DNA of 64,000 bases from Peronospora farinosa (lineage: Eukaryota; Oomycota; Peronosporomycetes; Peronosporales; Peronosporaceae). The notes beneath the pieces were generated by a model, which saw nothing but the letters and a program-made list of their open reading frames with translations, ran no database searches and was not told where the DNA came from. How positions within the stretch are numbered: the stretch's first letter is position 1; each line of letters opens with the position of its first letter. The stretch is taken from contig CANTFK010000661.1 of assembly GCA_947646735.1 (NCBI GenBank), positions 579,696-643,695 on the forward strand, read 5' to 3'. The position numbers and the translations under genes are program-made. Below are positions 32,232-45,600 of this stretch, in pieces.

Positions 32232-35200
32232 AAAAGGTGTATTAAAAATTGATTGACGCACATAGAAAAAAATTATATTCGGTCCTGTATACATAATTAC
32301 ATCTGTCTATTCGGTCGGCACGCTACTATCCGTCGGAACGACGAATGCACATTAATTCTCATACCCATTACTTTACCTTAATATTGTAAGGGAAAATGCT
32401 GGATTCGAAGGTCAAAAGGCAAACTTTAGTCACCATGTCCGTTGGAACGACGAGTACACATTGACCTTTATATCATCATTTTAATGTAGTCAACCAAATT
32501 GGTAAAACGATGATGTAAAGGTCAATATATTACAGGCGTCGACTTGCGCACCATATCCGCTGGAATGACGGGTATACACCCTAGCAAATCGCGGCGTTTA
32601 ACATGCTAATATTTTCTACTTTGCACCATCAAAACGAAGGGTGAACACCATAAAAGAGGTGGGTCGATGAAACATGGTGCAATCGTCTATCGATTCACTA
32701 GGGTGCAGGCATTATCTAAATGTAGATGACTATATATTAACGCGTTCCAGATATTCGTCAATTTGTACCCGGTGGAACGACGGGTTTACATTGGCCTTAA
32801 TACACATTGACTTTGATACCTATTAATTTACCTGATTTAGCATGAGTGATTGACCAGTATACATGTACTGTAGGGGTATCCGTCGGAACGACGGGTAAAT
32901 ACCCTAGTCTATATAATAAAAGAATACTGTCCGTCTGTCCGTCCGTCCGTTTGATCCTTTTCCGGCATTTAAATTGGCTAAAATTTTATTTTCGTTTCAA
33001 CTTTAGATTGGCTGATATTGCATTTTTGGCTTATTTTGCAATGGCCTGTTCTGCATTTTTGTATCGATAATTATATGTGCAGATCTCCATAACAGAGTGT
33101 CCAGGTGTCGTGCTTCTATCTACAAAATGAATATACTAAACGATGGCTACACATAAATGTTCATATGCATCATTACATATTGCATAATTTATAAACAAAA
33201 TGATGGCACACATAAATGTTTATATGCATCATTACTTATTTCTATATCAACACAGCTTTTTTAGAATAGTAGATGAGACACATGCCTTAGATTCGTTAGT
33301 CAAAATATGGGCTCCTTGCTCAACGAATACGCTACAAAGTGGCAAAAGCAAGCGTAGTTAGCAGGTTCAAGTGGATGCAGGTACAATAAGCGAGTCGACT
33401 CACATGTAATGCATCATACTTATTCATTTACCTGAGTCAACCGGACATTCTACATTACGGAACGACGGGTTTACATTCACCTTCATACCCATCACTTTAC
33501 CTTATTTAACCGGATATATAGAAGTAAAGAGATGGGTACGAGAATCAAAAGACAGACTTCGCTTACTGTGTCCGTCGAAACGACAGGTACACATTGAACT
33601 GCAAAATGACAGAGACACATTGACCGGCGTCGACAGAAAAACTTTGACTTTCATACTTAATGATTTACATATCACAACCGAATATAGTTAAAAAGATGGG
33701 TACGAAATTTTTTTTCTAGCAGACTTTTGATCACCATGTTCGTCGGAACGACGAGTGAGCATCCGTATTCTTAGGTAAATGGTGGGCCAATGTACTAGAA
33801 GCGTAGGATTGCGCCCCTATCCGTCGAAACGACGGACGCTAACAAAAACTGCACATAGGCTAAAATTAGCATCAAAATAGCTGTGAAACACACAATGATA
33901 ATTATATTCGGTCCTTGATGCATAAAATATATATATATATATATGTATTCGGTTCGCGCGCACCTATCCGTCAACCGACGGGTGAACACCCTAGAAAATC
34001 GCTGCGTGTTTTAAAGATGCCTACAGTATATATATTACTTTCTTGCACCGTCGACACGACGGGCTTAAGCACTAGACCTCAGTATTAAAAGCTCCATACA
34101 AGCTGAAGTAGCATGAAAAAAGGCTGACTGACTCACCAACTTTTGGTCCTTTCATTTCATTTATTCTGTATTTTTGGTCCGCTCGGACCTTTCCGTCGCA
34201 ACGATGGGTGAGCACTCTTACTTTTTTCCATTAACGTAAGCAGATTTTCATCAGTATTATTTAAATTAATAATATGTATCAGGCTTAGCAATAAATTTCG
34301 TCGCACGTCCATCTATAGGAATGGGTATCGTGAGTGAAATCTGTATAGTATGATCTATACAAAAACTCTTTCCATCATGCTATATACTTGTAGCGGAGCT
34401 AAAAAGCTCTCAAGTCGAAGGAATACTTCTAGGCTGAAACCCTCTTGGTACTAGAGAACTAAATAAATTTACGGCTTTTGGCTGATTTTGCATTGACAGA
34501 GTTTGCATTTTTGTATTGATAATTACATGTGCGTTCTCTATATCAGAGTGTCCATATGTCGGCTTCTATCTATAACACTAATATACGAAACGATTGCACA
34601 AATACGTGTTCATATTCTATATAAACACAGCCTATTTATAAAAATTAGGTAAGACACATGCTTCGTAATCGTTTTAATTCATGGGCTCAGTGCGTATATA
34701 ATACACTAGAAGTTGGCAAAAGCAAGCGTTCTCATCAGATTGTATTGAATTGCTTAGAATAAGTGATGTGACCCATATGTATTGTATTTGCATTTTGTAT
34801 ATATTGTTACGTGAGCAGATTTCCGTAATAGAATTTAGTTCATCCCCGGGTGTCCTTATGTCGTGCTTCTATCTATAAAATCAATGTACGATACGATGGC
34901 ACACTTGAATGTTCATATGCATCCTTACATACTGCAATAATAAACACATCATTTCTTAGATATATTAGATGAGACACATGCTTTCGATTCGTTAGTAAAA
35001 ACATGGGCTCCGTGCTCAACTAATACACTACTAAGTAACAAAAGCAAGCGTAGTGATCAGGTTGAACCGGATTTAGGTACAATAAGCAAATCGAGTCAAG
35101 TGTAATGCATCATACTTATTCATTTACCTGAGTCAACCGTATATTCTACATGACGGAACGACGGATCTACATTCACCTTTATACCCATCACTTTACATTA

Positions 35201-36115
35201 TTCAACCGGATATATAGAAGTAAAATAATGGGTACGACAATCAAAAGGCAAATTTCGCTTACTGTGTCCGTCGAAACGACGGGCGTATATATTGACCTGC
35301 GAAACGACAGGTACACATTGACCAGCGTCGACAGGTAGACGTTGCCTTTCATGCTTATTGACTTCATATGTTGCAATTACCTGACTCAACCAGAATAATA
35401 AGTAGGTACGAAGATTATTTAGCAGATGTTGGCTCACCATGTCCGTCGAAACAAAGAGTGAGCATTCCTATGTTAAGATATATGGTGGGCCACGGTACTA
35501 TCAGCGTAGAATCGCGCCCCTATCCGACGGAACAATGGGCACTACAAAAAGCTGCACACAGGCAAAACGTTGTATTAAGAATTGATTGATAGACATAGAA
35601 ATAATTACATTCGGTCCTTTATGCATATTTAAATCTATATATTCGGTCCGCACGCTACTATCCGTCGGAACGACGAATGCACATTAATTCTCATACCCAT
35701 CACTTTACCTTAATATTGTGAGGTAAATAGTTGGATTCGAAGGTCAAAGGCAAACTTCAATCACCATGTCCGTTGGAACGACGAGTACACATTTGACCTT
35801 TATATCATAATTTTAATGTAGTCAACCAAAATGGTAAAACGATGATATAAAGGTCAATATCTGACTCGCGCACTATATCCGTCGGAATGACGGGTATACA
35901 CCCTAGCAAATCGCTGCGTTTAACACGCCAATATATTCTACTTTGCACCATCAGAACGACGGGTGAATACCATAAAAGAGGTGGGTCGATGAAATATGAT
36001 GCAATCGTCCATCTATTTATCAGGATTCAGGCATTATATAAAAATGAATGACTGTATATTATCGCGTTCTAGAAATTCGCTGATGTGTACCCGGTGGAAC
36101 GACGGGTTTACATTA
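32232..36115. repeat. AT-rich hairpin-module repeat field, middle part
   Basis: No gene is seen here. It continues the field split by B2. A module start TCTATATAATAAAAG is at 32908 after a hairpin and CTAG. A diverged 5' fragment of a B-like LTR (TGTAGCGGAGCTAAAAAGCTC) lies at about 34392-34470. The field breaks off at about 36115 where the A3 fragment begins. Confidence 0.8.
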
Positions 36116-36666
36116 AGGAATCTTGATCGCACCAGTTTCTCCTCTTGTGGTGGCTCGAAGGCAAGACGGAGATCGTCCTGGATGGTATCCAAGGTGGGAA
36201 ATGCGTGCTCGTCCACAACGAGTTTACCAAGGGCCCACTCCTTGGCCTTCCCGGTGAGGCGGGAAAGAAGAAAGTTGACCTTCGCCTGTGGAGCCTCAAG
36301 AAGTCTCGAGGCGATGGCGATATCAACTTCTCGGAACCACCGATTCAGCGAAAACCGGTCCTTACCTTCTCCAGAGTAGGAGGAGGTTTCCATCTTCACG
36401 GCCTCATTACGTGAAGGGCGCGAGGGAGTTAAGCCTCGCCGGTTGGATTCGGCGAGCTCGCGTGCCATAAACTCATGTATGGCGAGACGTTGCGCGTCAG
36501 GGGTCGCTGATCTCATCAACGACGCGACGAATGCCTCTCCCGATATCGCCGCGAGGCGATTAAGGGCATCCCACTCAACACCAGTAAGATGGGGGAAGGT
36601 CGCGTGCTCCAGAAATAAATCTGGAGCGTCAAAGTACGCCGATTCGCTCATCCCAAACTCGGGCAT
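36116..36666 (-). pseudogene. gag: Truncated gag of a third family A copy (A3)
   Basis: Codons 1 to about 183 of A gag are present, nearly identical to A1 ([17 protein letters not shown]). The copy breaks at about 36115 inside repeat-field sequence, so the rest of the element has been lost. Confidence 0.9.
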
Positions 36667-36692
36667 AGGAAGGACTACTAAGTGCTAGCGGG

Positions 36693-37034
36693 TGTAACGG
36701 GGCTAGAACGTACCGTCACTAGCTTACACGTGCGCTTGAGGAAGACTCAAGCCCAAGTATTAGGTATTAAGTAATTTTAACTCTGATTTTTATTTTGGTT
36801 TTAATTCGTACTAATTACGAAGATTTTAGTCGTAATAAATACGACAGTGTTCCCGACTTTCGGGAACCACACAATTTCAGGTTGATTTATCATTGGTCCA
36901 TATTGGGGACTTTAGGCCCAATAATAAACCAATAATAAATTACCACGCTGTGCCCGCTATTCGGGCCCAGCACCTGCCTACACATGTAATTGTTTATTTG
37001 TGTTAATGCTATATGTGTAATGTAGCCCATTACA
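36693..37034 (-). repeat. A3 5' LTR, 342 bp, inverted
   Basis: This is a full-length family A LTR on the minus strand. On its upstream side it abuts an inverted fragment of a B LTR, so A3 inserted in a B LTR rather than in B gag. Confidence 0.93.
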
Positions 37035-37274
37035 GGTATTAAGTATAAGCGTTAAAGATACGGTATTCGGTAATACCGTATCTTATCGATTAGGATTCGA
37101 TAATCGATAACGCTGTACTAAGTACATCATACACAGATGTTTAGACGATATGTCGTCCAATAGCAAAGTCTGCAAATTATAATTACTATTATAGTAATTA
37201 ATTTGTGTGTAGTGTACTTAGAGTAGGACTTTTCATAAAATCTTAATGCATAAATGAAATCAGCTCTCATTTTA
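37035..37274 (+). repeat. Inverted B-type LTR fragment
   Basis: This is the reverse complement of the middle of the B LTR (compare 31890-32130), including the GATACGGTATT inverted repeat. It has several differences from B1 and B2 and so belongs to an older copy. It ends where the family C fragment begins. Confidence 0.85.
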
Positions 37275-37275
37275 T

Positions 37276-37854
37276 GTGTTGGATCATTTTGGTGGACGAA
37301 AGGTTACCCTTCCGTCGCACCTTAAAGTGAAACTAAATCGCTTTAGTTACAGTGATGGCCTGTTATGGCATCAACTGTCACCCTGTGATCCCTTTAGAAT
37401 CTATGTCTCGCATGACACAGATCTCAAGCTGATGATACTTCACGAGTGCCATGATGCGCCATCTAGTGGGCATCTGGGCCGTGAAAAGACATTCTTGCGA
37501 GTGTCAGAGGAATTTTGGTGGCCTCACTGGGTGGCCAACTATATTCGCTCTTGCGAAGAGTGTCAGCGCATAAAGCTTGCACACTCGAACAGTGCGCCAT
37601 TAAAGCCACTGCCAAATCTAACTGAATGTTGGAAGTCGGTCAGTTTGGACTTCATGTTTGGCTTACCGCCTGACCATAAAGGCAGGACGGGGCTCGTCGT
37701 CTTTGTAGACAGACTGAGCAATATGGTGCATTTGGCACCATGTAGCACCAAGATCTCAGGGAAAGAGGCTGCCCTCTTGTTTCTGGATCATGTGTACCGA
37801 CTACACGGGATGCTCAAATCCATACTATCGGATCGAAATCCGCTTTTTACGTAA
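37276..37854 (+). pseudogene. pol: Integrase fragment of a third Ty3/gypsy family (C)
   Basis: About 190 codons cover the end of the RNase H-integrase linker, an intact HHCC zinc motif (HECHDAPSSGHLG...CEECQRIK), the first catalytic Asp (SLDFMFGLPPD) and the second (LSDRNPLF). It stops at TAA just after the second Asp. The sequence is clearly related to A and B pol but distinct from both. Confidence 0.85.
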
Positions 37855-38177
37855 ATTAGGCATGGAATGAAATGCTTGTGATGACACTATAGTGTTATCA
37901 ACAGCGTCGACCTATGACCGACCCCTTGGAGGTGTGATAGGCGTGCTGGATGCTAAAAGTGTGATGAAGTGCTTTCGTAAATTTTGAAGAACCCAGGGTC
38001 CCGTTAGATTGAAAGGACAAGGGGCCGTGGACTAGGGAGAAGGGACCACGCACCAGAGAGAAGGGACCGGAGATAAAGGGAACCTCGGAGTGAAGCGACC
38101 GTTGGCTGAGAATGTGAAAGACAAACAAAGGAGAGGTCATTACCAGGGTACTGTTTAACCGGTACCGAAGGGAGTCG
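37855..38177. other. No gene recognised
   Basis: This stretch carries a loose GAGAAGGGACC motif repeated at 38037-38070 and no convincing coding frame. Confidence 0.5.
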
Positions 38178-38460
38178 ACCATGGCCCTCATTGGTCGACT
38201 TGGTCCCTCATTGGTCGAACAGGTCCCTAATCGGTAGACCTGGGTCCCTCATCGGTCGACCTCGACTCCTCGTCGGTAGACCCGGTCCCTCATTGGTCGA
38301 CCCGGTCCCTCATCGTTAGACATGGGTCCCTCGTCGGTCGACCCTGCCCCTCATCGATCGACCCAGTCCCTCGTTGGTAGACCTGGGTCCCTCATTGTTC
38401 GACCCGGTCCCTCGCTGGTAGACCTGGGTCCCTCATTGGTCGACCTCGGCCCCTCGGGGT
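38178..38460. repeat. GTCGACC-GGTCCCTCATTG minisatellite
   Basis: About 13 imperfect units of roughly 20-22 bp of the type GGTCCCTCATTGGTCGACC lie head to tail, with GTCGAC or GTAGAC in nearly every unit. No frame is conserved. Confidence 0.85.
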
Positions 38461-39639
38461 TCAGCTACTCCTGACCAGTTAATACAAGGATCAGACTAGT
38501 CGACGCAAGGAATCAGAGCTTCAGGCAAGGATAGAGTAAAGGAGTTAAAATGATAGGACTATATTAAATACTACTCAATTTGCGATCTACTTGGCAAGTC
38601 TTCGTCGCGCTGTAAAGGAACTCGAGTCTGACCACACGCCTGTTCCGGGGAAGGAATATATTTGGCCCCCCCGTTGAAGACAGACGTGTGGTTAGACTCA
38701 AGTGCGAGCTGACACCACTTGGCACGACTCCGTCACCCAAGAAGAACTTGCTCTAAGCTACTCACTGTTACGGGAAGGGATATGTTTTGGCCCCCCGTTG
38801 AAGACAGTTGTGTAGCGAAGTTCAAGTGCGAATAGAGCTCCAGGATATATTTGGCCTGTGAGCTCGTTCGAGTAGCAACACCCCCAAGACCAGCTATCGG
38901 AAGCGGTCTCCCTCACCTCAAGGTCGGGGAGCAACGTAAAGGTCAGGTGGTTAATACCCCTGAAACAAGAAGGAAAAGGCCAGGGACGACAAGCGCCCCT
39001 GAAGAATTTGGCTCTAAGTCCACTCTCGACAAGGTCGATCGAGTGGCCACCTACCGGCCCACCGAGTGAAGCATATCCACTCGAGGCCCCCCAGGTCTAC
39101 CTCCCTCAAGGCAGACGTCTACATCTTCACCAAGTCCTCCGAAGAGTGCAACCCGCCAGCCGACGGGTACACAAGGTGAGAGAAGGTTCATACGCGGCAT
39201 CGGGGTACCCCCTCCAACAGTTGGCAGTCCGGCACAGTGAGTGGTTTGGGGTCTCATCATACAATTTTGAGAACCCACTCCACCACAATGGTGCGCGTGC
39301 CCGGATCTTCGGAAGACGCGGGATTTCACCGCGAGTCCCAAGACGATAAAGATGTTCATGTCAAGAAGGAGCACAAGACCGAAGAGCCACTGGAAGACCG
39401 ATCGCCAGTGACTCAAGAAGAAACAAACAAAGGATCGAAGGACCGACCGGGCCTTGGGAGGGGTCCGCTTAACATGGTCGAGGTTGAATTTATTGAAGAG
39501 AAACCTAATTATTCCTCCCTATGTCCTCGTTGAGGACACCTTGGGTCATGACGCCTATCATGATCCAGAGGAAAATCAGCCAACGGTGAAAACCGAGATG
39601 CTAAGGTCCCCAAAAAAAACAAAAAACAAAGATCGCGGC
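38461..39639. repeat. Degraded repeat segment with internal duplications
   Basis: A segment with TTTGGCCCCCCGTTGAAGAC occurs at about 38660 and 38790 with similar flanks, like remnants of an LTR. The part at 39128-39290 resembles 51908-52065 (shared core GACGGGTACACAAGGTGAG, GGGGTACCCCCTCC). A short frame at 39288-39533 (MVRVPGSSEDAGF) follows the shared piece and could be the start of a gag, but it matches nothing I recognise. Confidence 0.45.
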
Positions 39640-42600
39640 CTGAATACACATTAACTTCAATACCTATTACTTTACCTAATTCAACCTGATATTCTAAGCA
39701 GAGTGATAAGCCAGTATACTGTAGGGGTATCCGTCGGAACGACGGGTAAATACCCTAGTCTATATAATAATAGAATATTGTCTGTCCGTTTGATCCTTTT
39801 CCGGCATTCGGATTGGCTAAATTCTGTTTTTGTTTCAATTGTCGATTGGCTGATTTTGCATTTTTGGCTCATTTTGCATTGACAGAGTTTGCATGTTTGT
39901 ATATATCATTACATGCATAACAGAGTGTCCATATGTCGTCCTTTTGTCGATAACATTAAACACGAAACGATGGCACACATAAATGTTCATATATTGCATA
40001 ATAATTTATATACGAAACGATTGCACACATAAAGTTATATGCATCATTACATAGTGCTATATCAAACATTGCTTTCAGAAGAGTAGATGTGACACAAACT
40101 TTCGATTCGTTAGTCAAAACATGGGCTCCATGCACATATAATACACAAAAAAGTGGCAAAAGCAAGCGTAGTTGTCAGGTTAAAGTGGATCCAGTTACAA
40201 TAAACGAGTCGACTCAAATGTAATGCATCATACTTAATAATTAACCTAAGTCAACCGGATATTATACAGTACGGAACGACGGGTTACATCCACCTTTCTA
40301 CCCATCACTTTAGCTTATTAAACCGAATATATAGAAGTAAAGAGATGGGTACGAAGATCAAAAGGCGACTTCGCTTACTGTGTCCGTTGCAACGACGGGT
40401 ACACATGGACCTGCGAAACGACGAGTACACATTGATCTGCAAAACGACAGGTATACAATGACTGACGTGGACAGGTACACTCTGCCTTTTATACCCATTG
40501 ACATCATAGTCACAATGACGTGACTCAACTAGATATTTCAAATTAAAGTAATGGTTCAATATACCGACCTTCAGTAACGTTCATACTTATCAGCTTACGT
40601 AAAGCAACCTAAAAATTGAAGGAAAGTAATAAATTCAAATACTGTCAGCGTAGAATTCGTGCACCTATCCGTCGAAACGACGGGTGAATTCCATCACTTA
40701 TTTGCATCAACGTAAGCACATTTCCATCATTGTTATATTACGTAGGAATTTTTTATGTGGTCTAGCAATCTATTTCGTCGGACATCCATCTATAGAAACG
40801 ATTAATATGACTAAAATTTGTATAGTAATGTATATAAAATAACTCCGTCCATCATGCTATATTACTAAATGGAAAATGCACGGAACGACGGGTACACATT
40901 GAATTTCAAACCCATCGCTATACCTTAGCCGACACATTATTTAAAGTAAAATTCGCCTATCTATACTACTTCGCACCGTCGGAACGACGGGTAAATACCC
41001 TTGTCTATATAATAAAAGAATACTGTCTGTCCGTTTGATCCTTTTCCGGCATTCGGATTGGCTAAATTCTGTTTTTGTTTCAATTGTCGATTGGCTGATT
41101 TTGCATTTTTGGCTCATTTTGCATTGACAGAGTTTGCATGTTTGTATATATCATTACATGCATAACAGAGTGTCCATATGTCGTCCTTTTGTCGATAACA
41201 TTAAACACGAAACGATGGCACACATAAATGTTCATATATTGCATAATAATTTATATACGAAACGATTGCACACATAAAGTTATATGCATCATTACATAGT
41301 GCTATATCAAACATTGCTTTCAGAAGAGTAGATGTGACACAAACTTTCGATTCGTTAGTCAAAACATGGGCTCCATGCACATATAATACACAAAAAAGTG
41401 GCAAAAGCAAGCGTAGTTGTCAGGTTAAAGTGGATCCAGTTACAATAAACGAGTCGACTCAAATGTAATGCATCATACTTAATAATTAACCTAAGTCAAC
41501 CGGATATTATACAGTACGGAACGACGGGTTACATCCACCTTTCTACCCATCACTTTAGCTTATTAAACCGAATATATAGAAGTAAAGAGATGGGTACGAA
41601 GATCAAAAGGCGACTTCGCTTACTGTGTCCGTTGCAACGACGGGTACACATGGACCTGCGAAACGACGAGTACACATTGATCTGCAAAACGACAGGTATA
41701 CAATGACTGACGTGGACAGGTACACTCTGCCTTTTATACCCATTGACATCATAGTCACAATGACGTGACTCAACTAGATATTTCAAATTAAAGTAATGGT
41801 TCAATATACCGACCTTCAGTAACGTTCATACTTATCAGCTTACGTAAAGCAACCTAAAAATTGAAGGAAAGTAATAAATTCAAATACTGTCAGCGTAGAA
41901 TTCGTGCACCTATCCGTCGAAACGACGGGTGAATTCCATCACTTATTTGCATCAACGTAAGCACATTTCCATCATTGTTATATTACGTAGGAATTTTTTA
42001 TGTGGTCTAGCAATCTATTTCGTCGGACATCCATCTATAGAAACGATTAATATGACTAAAATTTGTATAGTAATGTATATAAAATAACTCCGTCCATCAT
42101 GCTATATTACTAAATGGAAAATGCACGGAACGACGGGTACACATTGAATTTCAAACCCATCGCTATACCTTAGCCGACACATTATTTAAAGTAAAATGAT
42201 CGCCTATCTATACTACTTCGCACCGTCGGAACGACGGGTAAATACCCTTGTCTATATAATAAAAGAATACTGTCTGTCCGTTTGATCCTTTTCCGGCATT
42301 CGGATTGGCTAAATTCTGTTTTTGTTTCAATTTTGGATTGGCTGATATTGCATTTTTGGCTCATTTTGCATTGGCAGAGTTTGCCTTTTTGCATGTATAA
42401 TTAATTACATGTGCGATTTCCATACTAAAGTGTCCATATGTCGGCTTCTATCTATAACACATATATACGAAACGATTGCACACATACGTGTTCATATTTG
42501 ATATATAAACACAGATTATCTATAAATATTAGATGAGACACATGCTTTATAATCGTTTCAATTCATGGGCTCAGTGCGTATATAATACACTAGAAGTTGG

Positions 42601-45600
42601 CAAAAGCAAGCGTCCTCATCAGGTTGTATTGAATTGCTTACAATAAGTGATGTGACCCATATGTGTTGTATCTGCATTTTGTATATATTGTTACGTGAGC
42701 AGATTTCCGTAATAGAATTTAGTCCATCCCTGGGTGTCCTTATGTCGTGCTTCTATTTATAATATAATATACGATACGATGGCACACTTGAATGTTCATA
42801 TGCATCCTTGCATACTGCAATAATAAACACAGCTTTTTTAGAATAGTAGATAAGACACATGCTTTCGATTCGTTAGTCAAAACATGGGCTCCGTGCTCAT
42901 ATAATACACTACAAAGTGGCAAAAGCAAGCGTATTGATCAGGTTAAGGTGGATGCAGTTACAATAAGCGAATCGAATCAAATGTAGTGCATCATACTTAT
43001 TCATTTATCTGAGTCAACCGGACATTCTGCGTGACGGGCTTACATCCACCTTTATACCGATAACTTTACCTTATTAAACCGCATATATAGAAGTAAAGAG
43101 ATGGGTACGAAGATCAAACGACGACTTCGCTTACTGTGTCCCTTGGAACGACGGGTACACATGGTCGTGCGATACGACAGATACACATTGACCAGCGTCG
43201 ACAGGTAGACGTTGACTTTCATACTTATTGACTTCATATGTATCAATTACCTGACTCAACCAGAATGATAAGTGGGTACGACAGATTATTTAGCCGATGT
43301 TTGCTCACCATGCTCGTCGGAACGACGAGTGAGCATCCCTATTTTAAGATATATGGTGGGGCAGGGTACTATCAGCGTAGAATCTCGCCCCTATCCGACG
43401 GAACAACGGGCACTATCATAAAACTGCACACAGGCAAAAAGGTGTATTAAAAATTGATTGACAGACATAATATAAATTACATACGGTCCTGTATACATAA
43501 TTAAATCAATATATTTTTGGTCCGCACGCTACTATCTGTCGGGACGACGGGTGCACATTGAATCTCATACCCATTACTTTACCTTAATATTGTGAGGGAT
43601 AATGTTGGGTTCGAAGGTCAAAAGGCAAAGTTCAATCACCATGTCCGTTGGAACGACGAGTACACGTTGACCTTTATATCATCATTTTAATGTAGTCAAC
43701 CAAAATGGTAAAACGATGATGTAAAGGTCAATATATTACAGGCGTCGACTTGCGCACCATATCCGCTGGAATGACGGGTATACACCCTAGCAAATCGCGG
43801 CGTTTAACATGCTAATATTTTCTACTTTGCACCATCAGAACGACGGGTGAACACCATAAAAGAGGTGGGTCGATGAAACATGGTGCAATCGTCTATCGAT
43901 TCACTAGGGTGCAGGCATTATCTAAATGTAAATAACTGTATATCAAAGCGTTTTAGAAATTCGTCAATTTGTACCCGGCGGAACGAAGGGTTTACATTGG
44001 GCTGGATGCACATTGACTTCAATATCTATTAATTAACCTAATTCAAACTGATATTCTAAGCAAAGTGATTGACCAGTATACATGTACTGTAGGGGTATCC
44101 GTCGGAACGACGGGTACATACCCTAGTCTATATAATAAAAGAATACTGTCCGTCTGTCCGTCCGTCCGTTTGATCCTTTTCCGGCATTCGGATTGGCTAC
44201 TGTTGAATTAATCGCTAATTTTGGATTGGCTGATATTGCATTTTGGCTCATTTTGCAATGGCTGACTATGCATTTTTGTATTGATAATTATATGTGCAGA
44301 TCTCCATAACAGAGTCTCCATATGTCGTGATTCTATCTATAACACTAATATACAAAACGATTGCACACATACGTGTTCATATTCATCATTACATATTGCA
44401 ATATCAAACACAGCATTTCTTAGATATATTAGATAAGACACATGCTTTACAATTATTCCAAACATTGGTTCAGCGCTTTAATAATACAGTTTAAAGTTGG
44501 CAACAGCAAGCTTAAGTGACCATATTAGAGTGGATGCAGTTACAAAAAGCGAATCGACTCATTTGTAATGCATCATACTTATTCATTTACCTGAGTCAAC
44601 CGGATATTCTTCATTACGGAACGAAGGGATCTACATTCACCTTTATACCCATCAGTTTCACTTATATGACCGTTTATACGAAAATCTCAAGGCATAATTC
44701 GCTAACTGTGTTCGTAGGAACGACAGGTACACATTGACCAGCGTCGTCAGGTAGACGTTGACTTTCATACTTATTGACTTCATATGTAGCAATTACCTGA
44801 CTCAACCAGAATAATAAGTGGGTACGAAGTTTATTTAGCAGATGGTTGCTCACCATGCCCGTCGGAACGACGAGTGAGCATCCCTATGTTAAGATATATG
44901 GTGGGACAGGGTACTATCAGCGTAGATTCGCGCACCTATCCGTCGGAACAACGGGCACTATCATAAAACTGCACACAGGCAAAAAGGTGTATTAAGAATT
45001 GATGGATAGACAGAATAAATTACATACGGTCCTGTATACATAATTACATCTGTCTATTCGGTCGGCACGCTACTATCCGTCGGAACGACGAGTGCACATT
45101 GAATCTCATACCCATTACTTTACCTTAACATCGTAAGGGATAATGTTGGATTCGAAGGTCAAAAGGCAAACTTTAGTCACCATGTCCGTTGGAACGACGA
45201 GTACACATTGACCTTTATATCATCATTTTAATGTAGTCAACCAAATTGGTAAAAAGATGACTAAAGGTCAGTATATACCCAGCGTCGACTTGCGAACTAT
45301 ATCCGTCTGAATGACGGGTATACACCCTAGCAAATCGGGGCGTTTGACGCGCCAATATTTTATACTTTGCACCATCAAAACGACGGGTAAACACCATAAA
45401 AGAGGTGGGTTGATGAAACATGATGCCATCGTCCATCGATTTACTAGCGTGTAGGAATTATCTACAAGCAAATGACTGTATATCAACGCGTTAGAGAAAT
45501 TCGCTTAATGTGTATCCGGTGGAACGACGGGTTTACATTGGCCTAAATACACATTGACTTTGATAACTATTAATTTACCTGATTTAGCAGAGTGATTGAC

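Noticed and set aside
39956..41804. Repeated small ORFs (69 and 84 codons) identical in two places
   Set aside because: They are identical only because the 1245-bp unit is duplicated. Other array units do not keep the frames.
45215..45486. Other short frames of 60-80 codons in the AT-rich field
   Set aside because: They follow the repeat modules, have no start context or domain, and recur in altered frames in neighbouring units.
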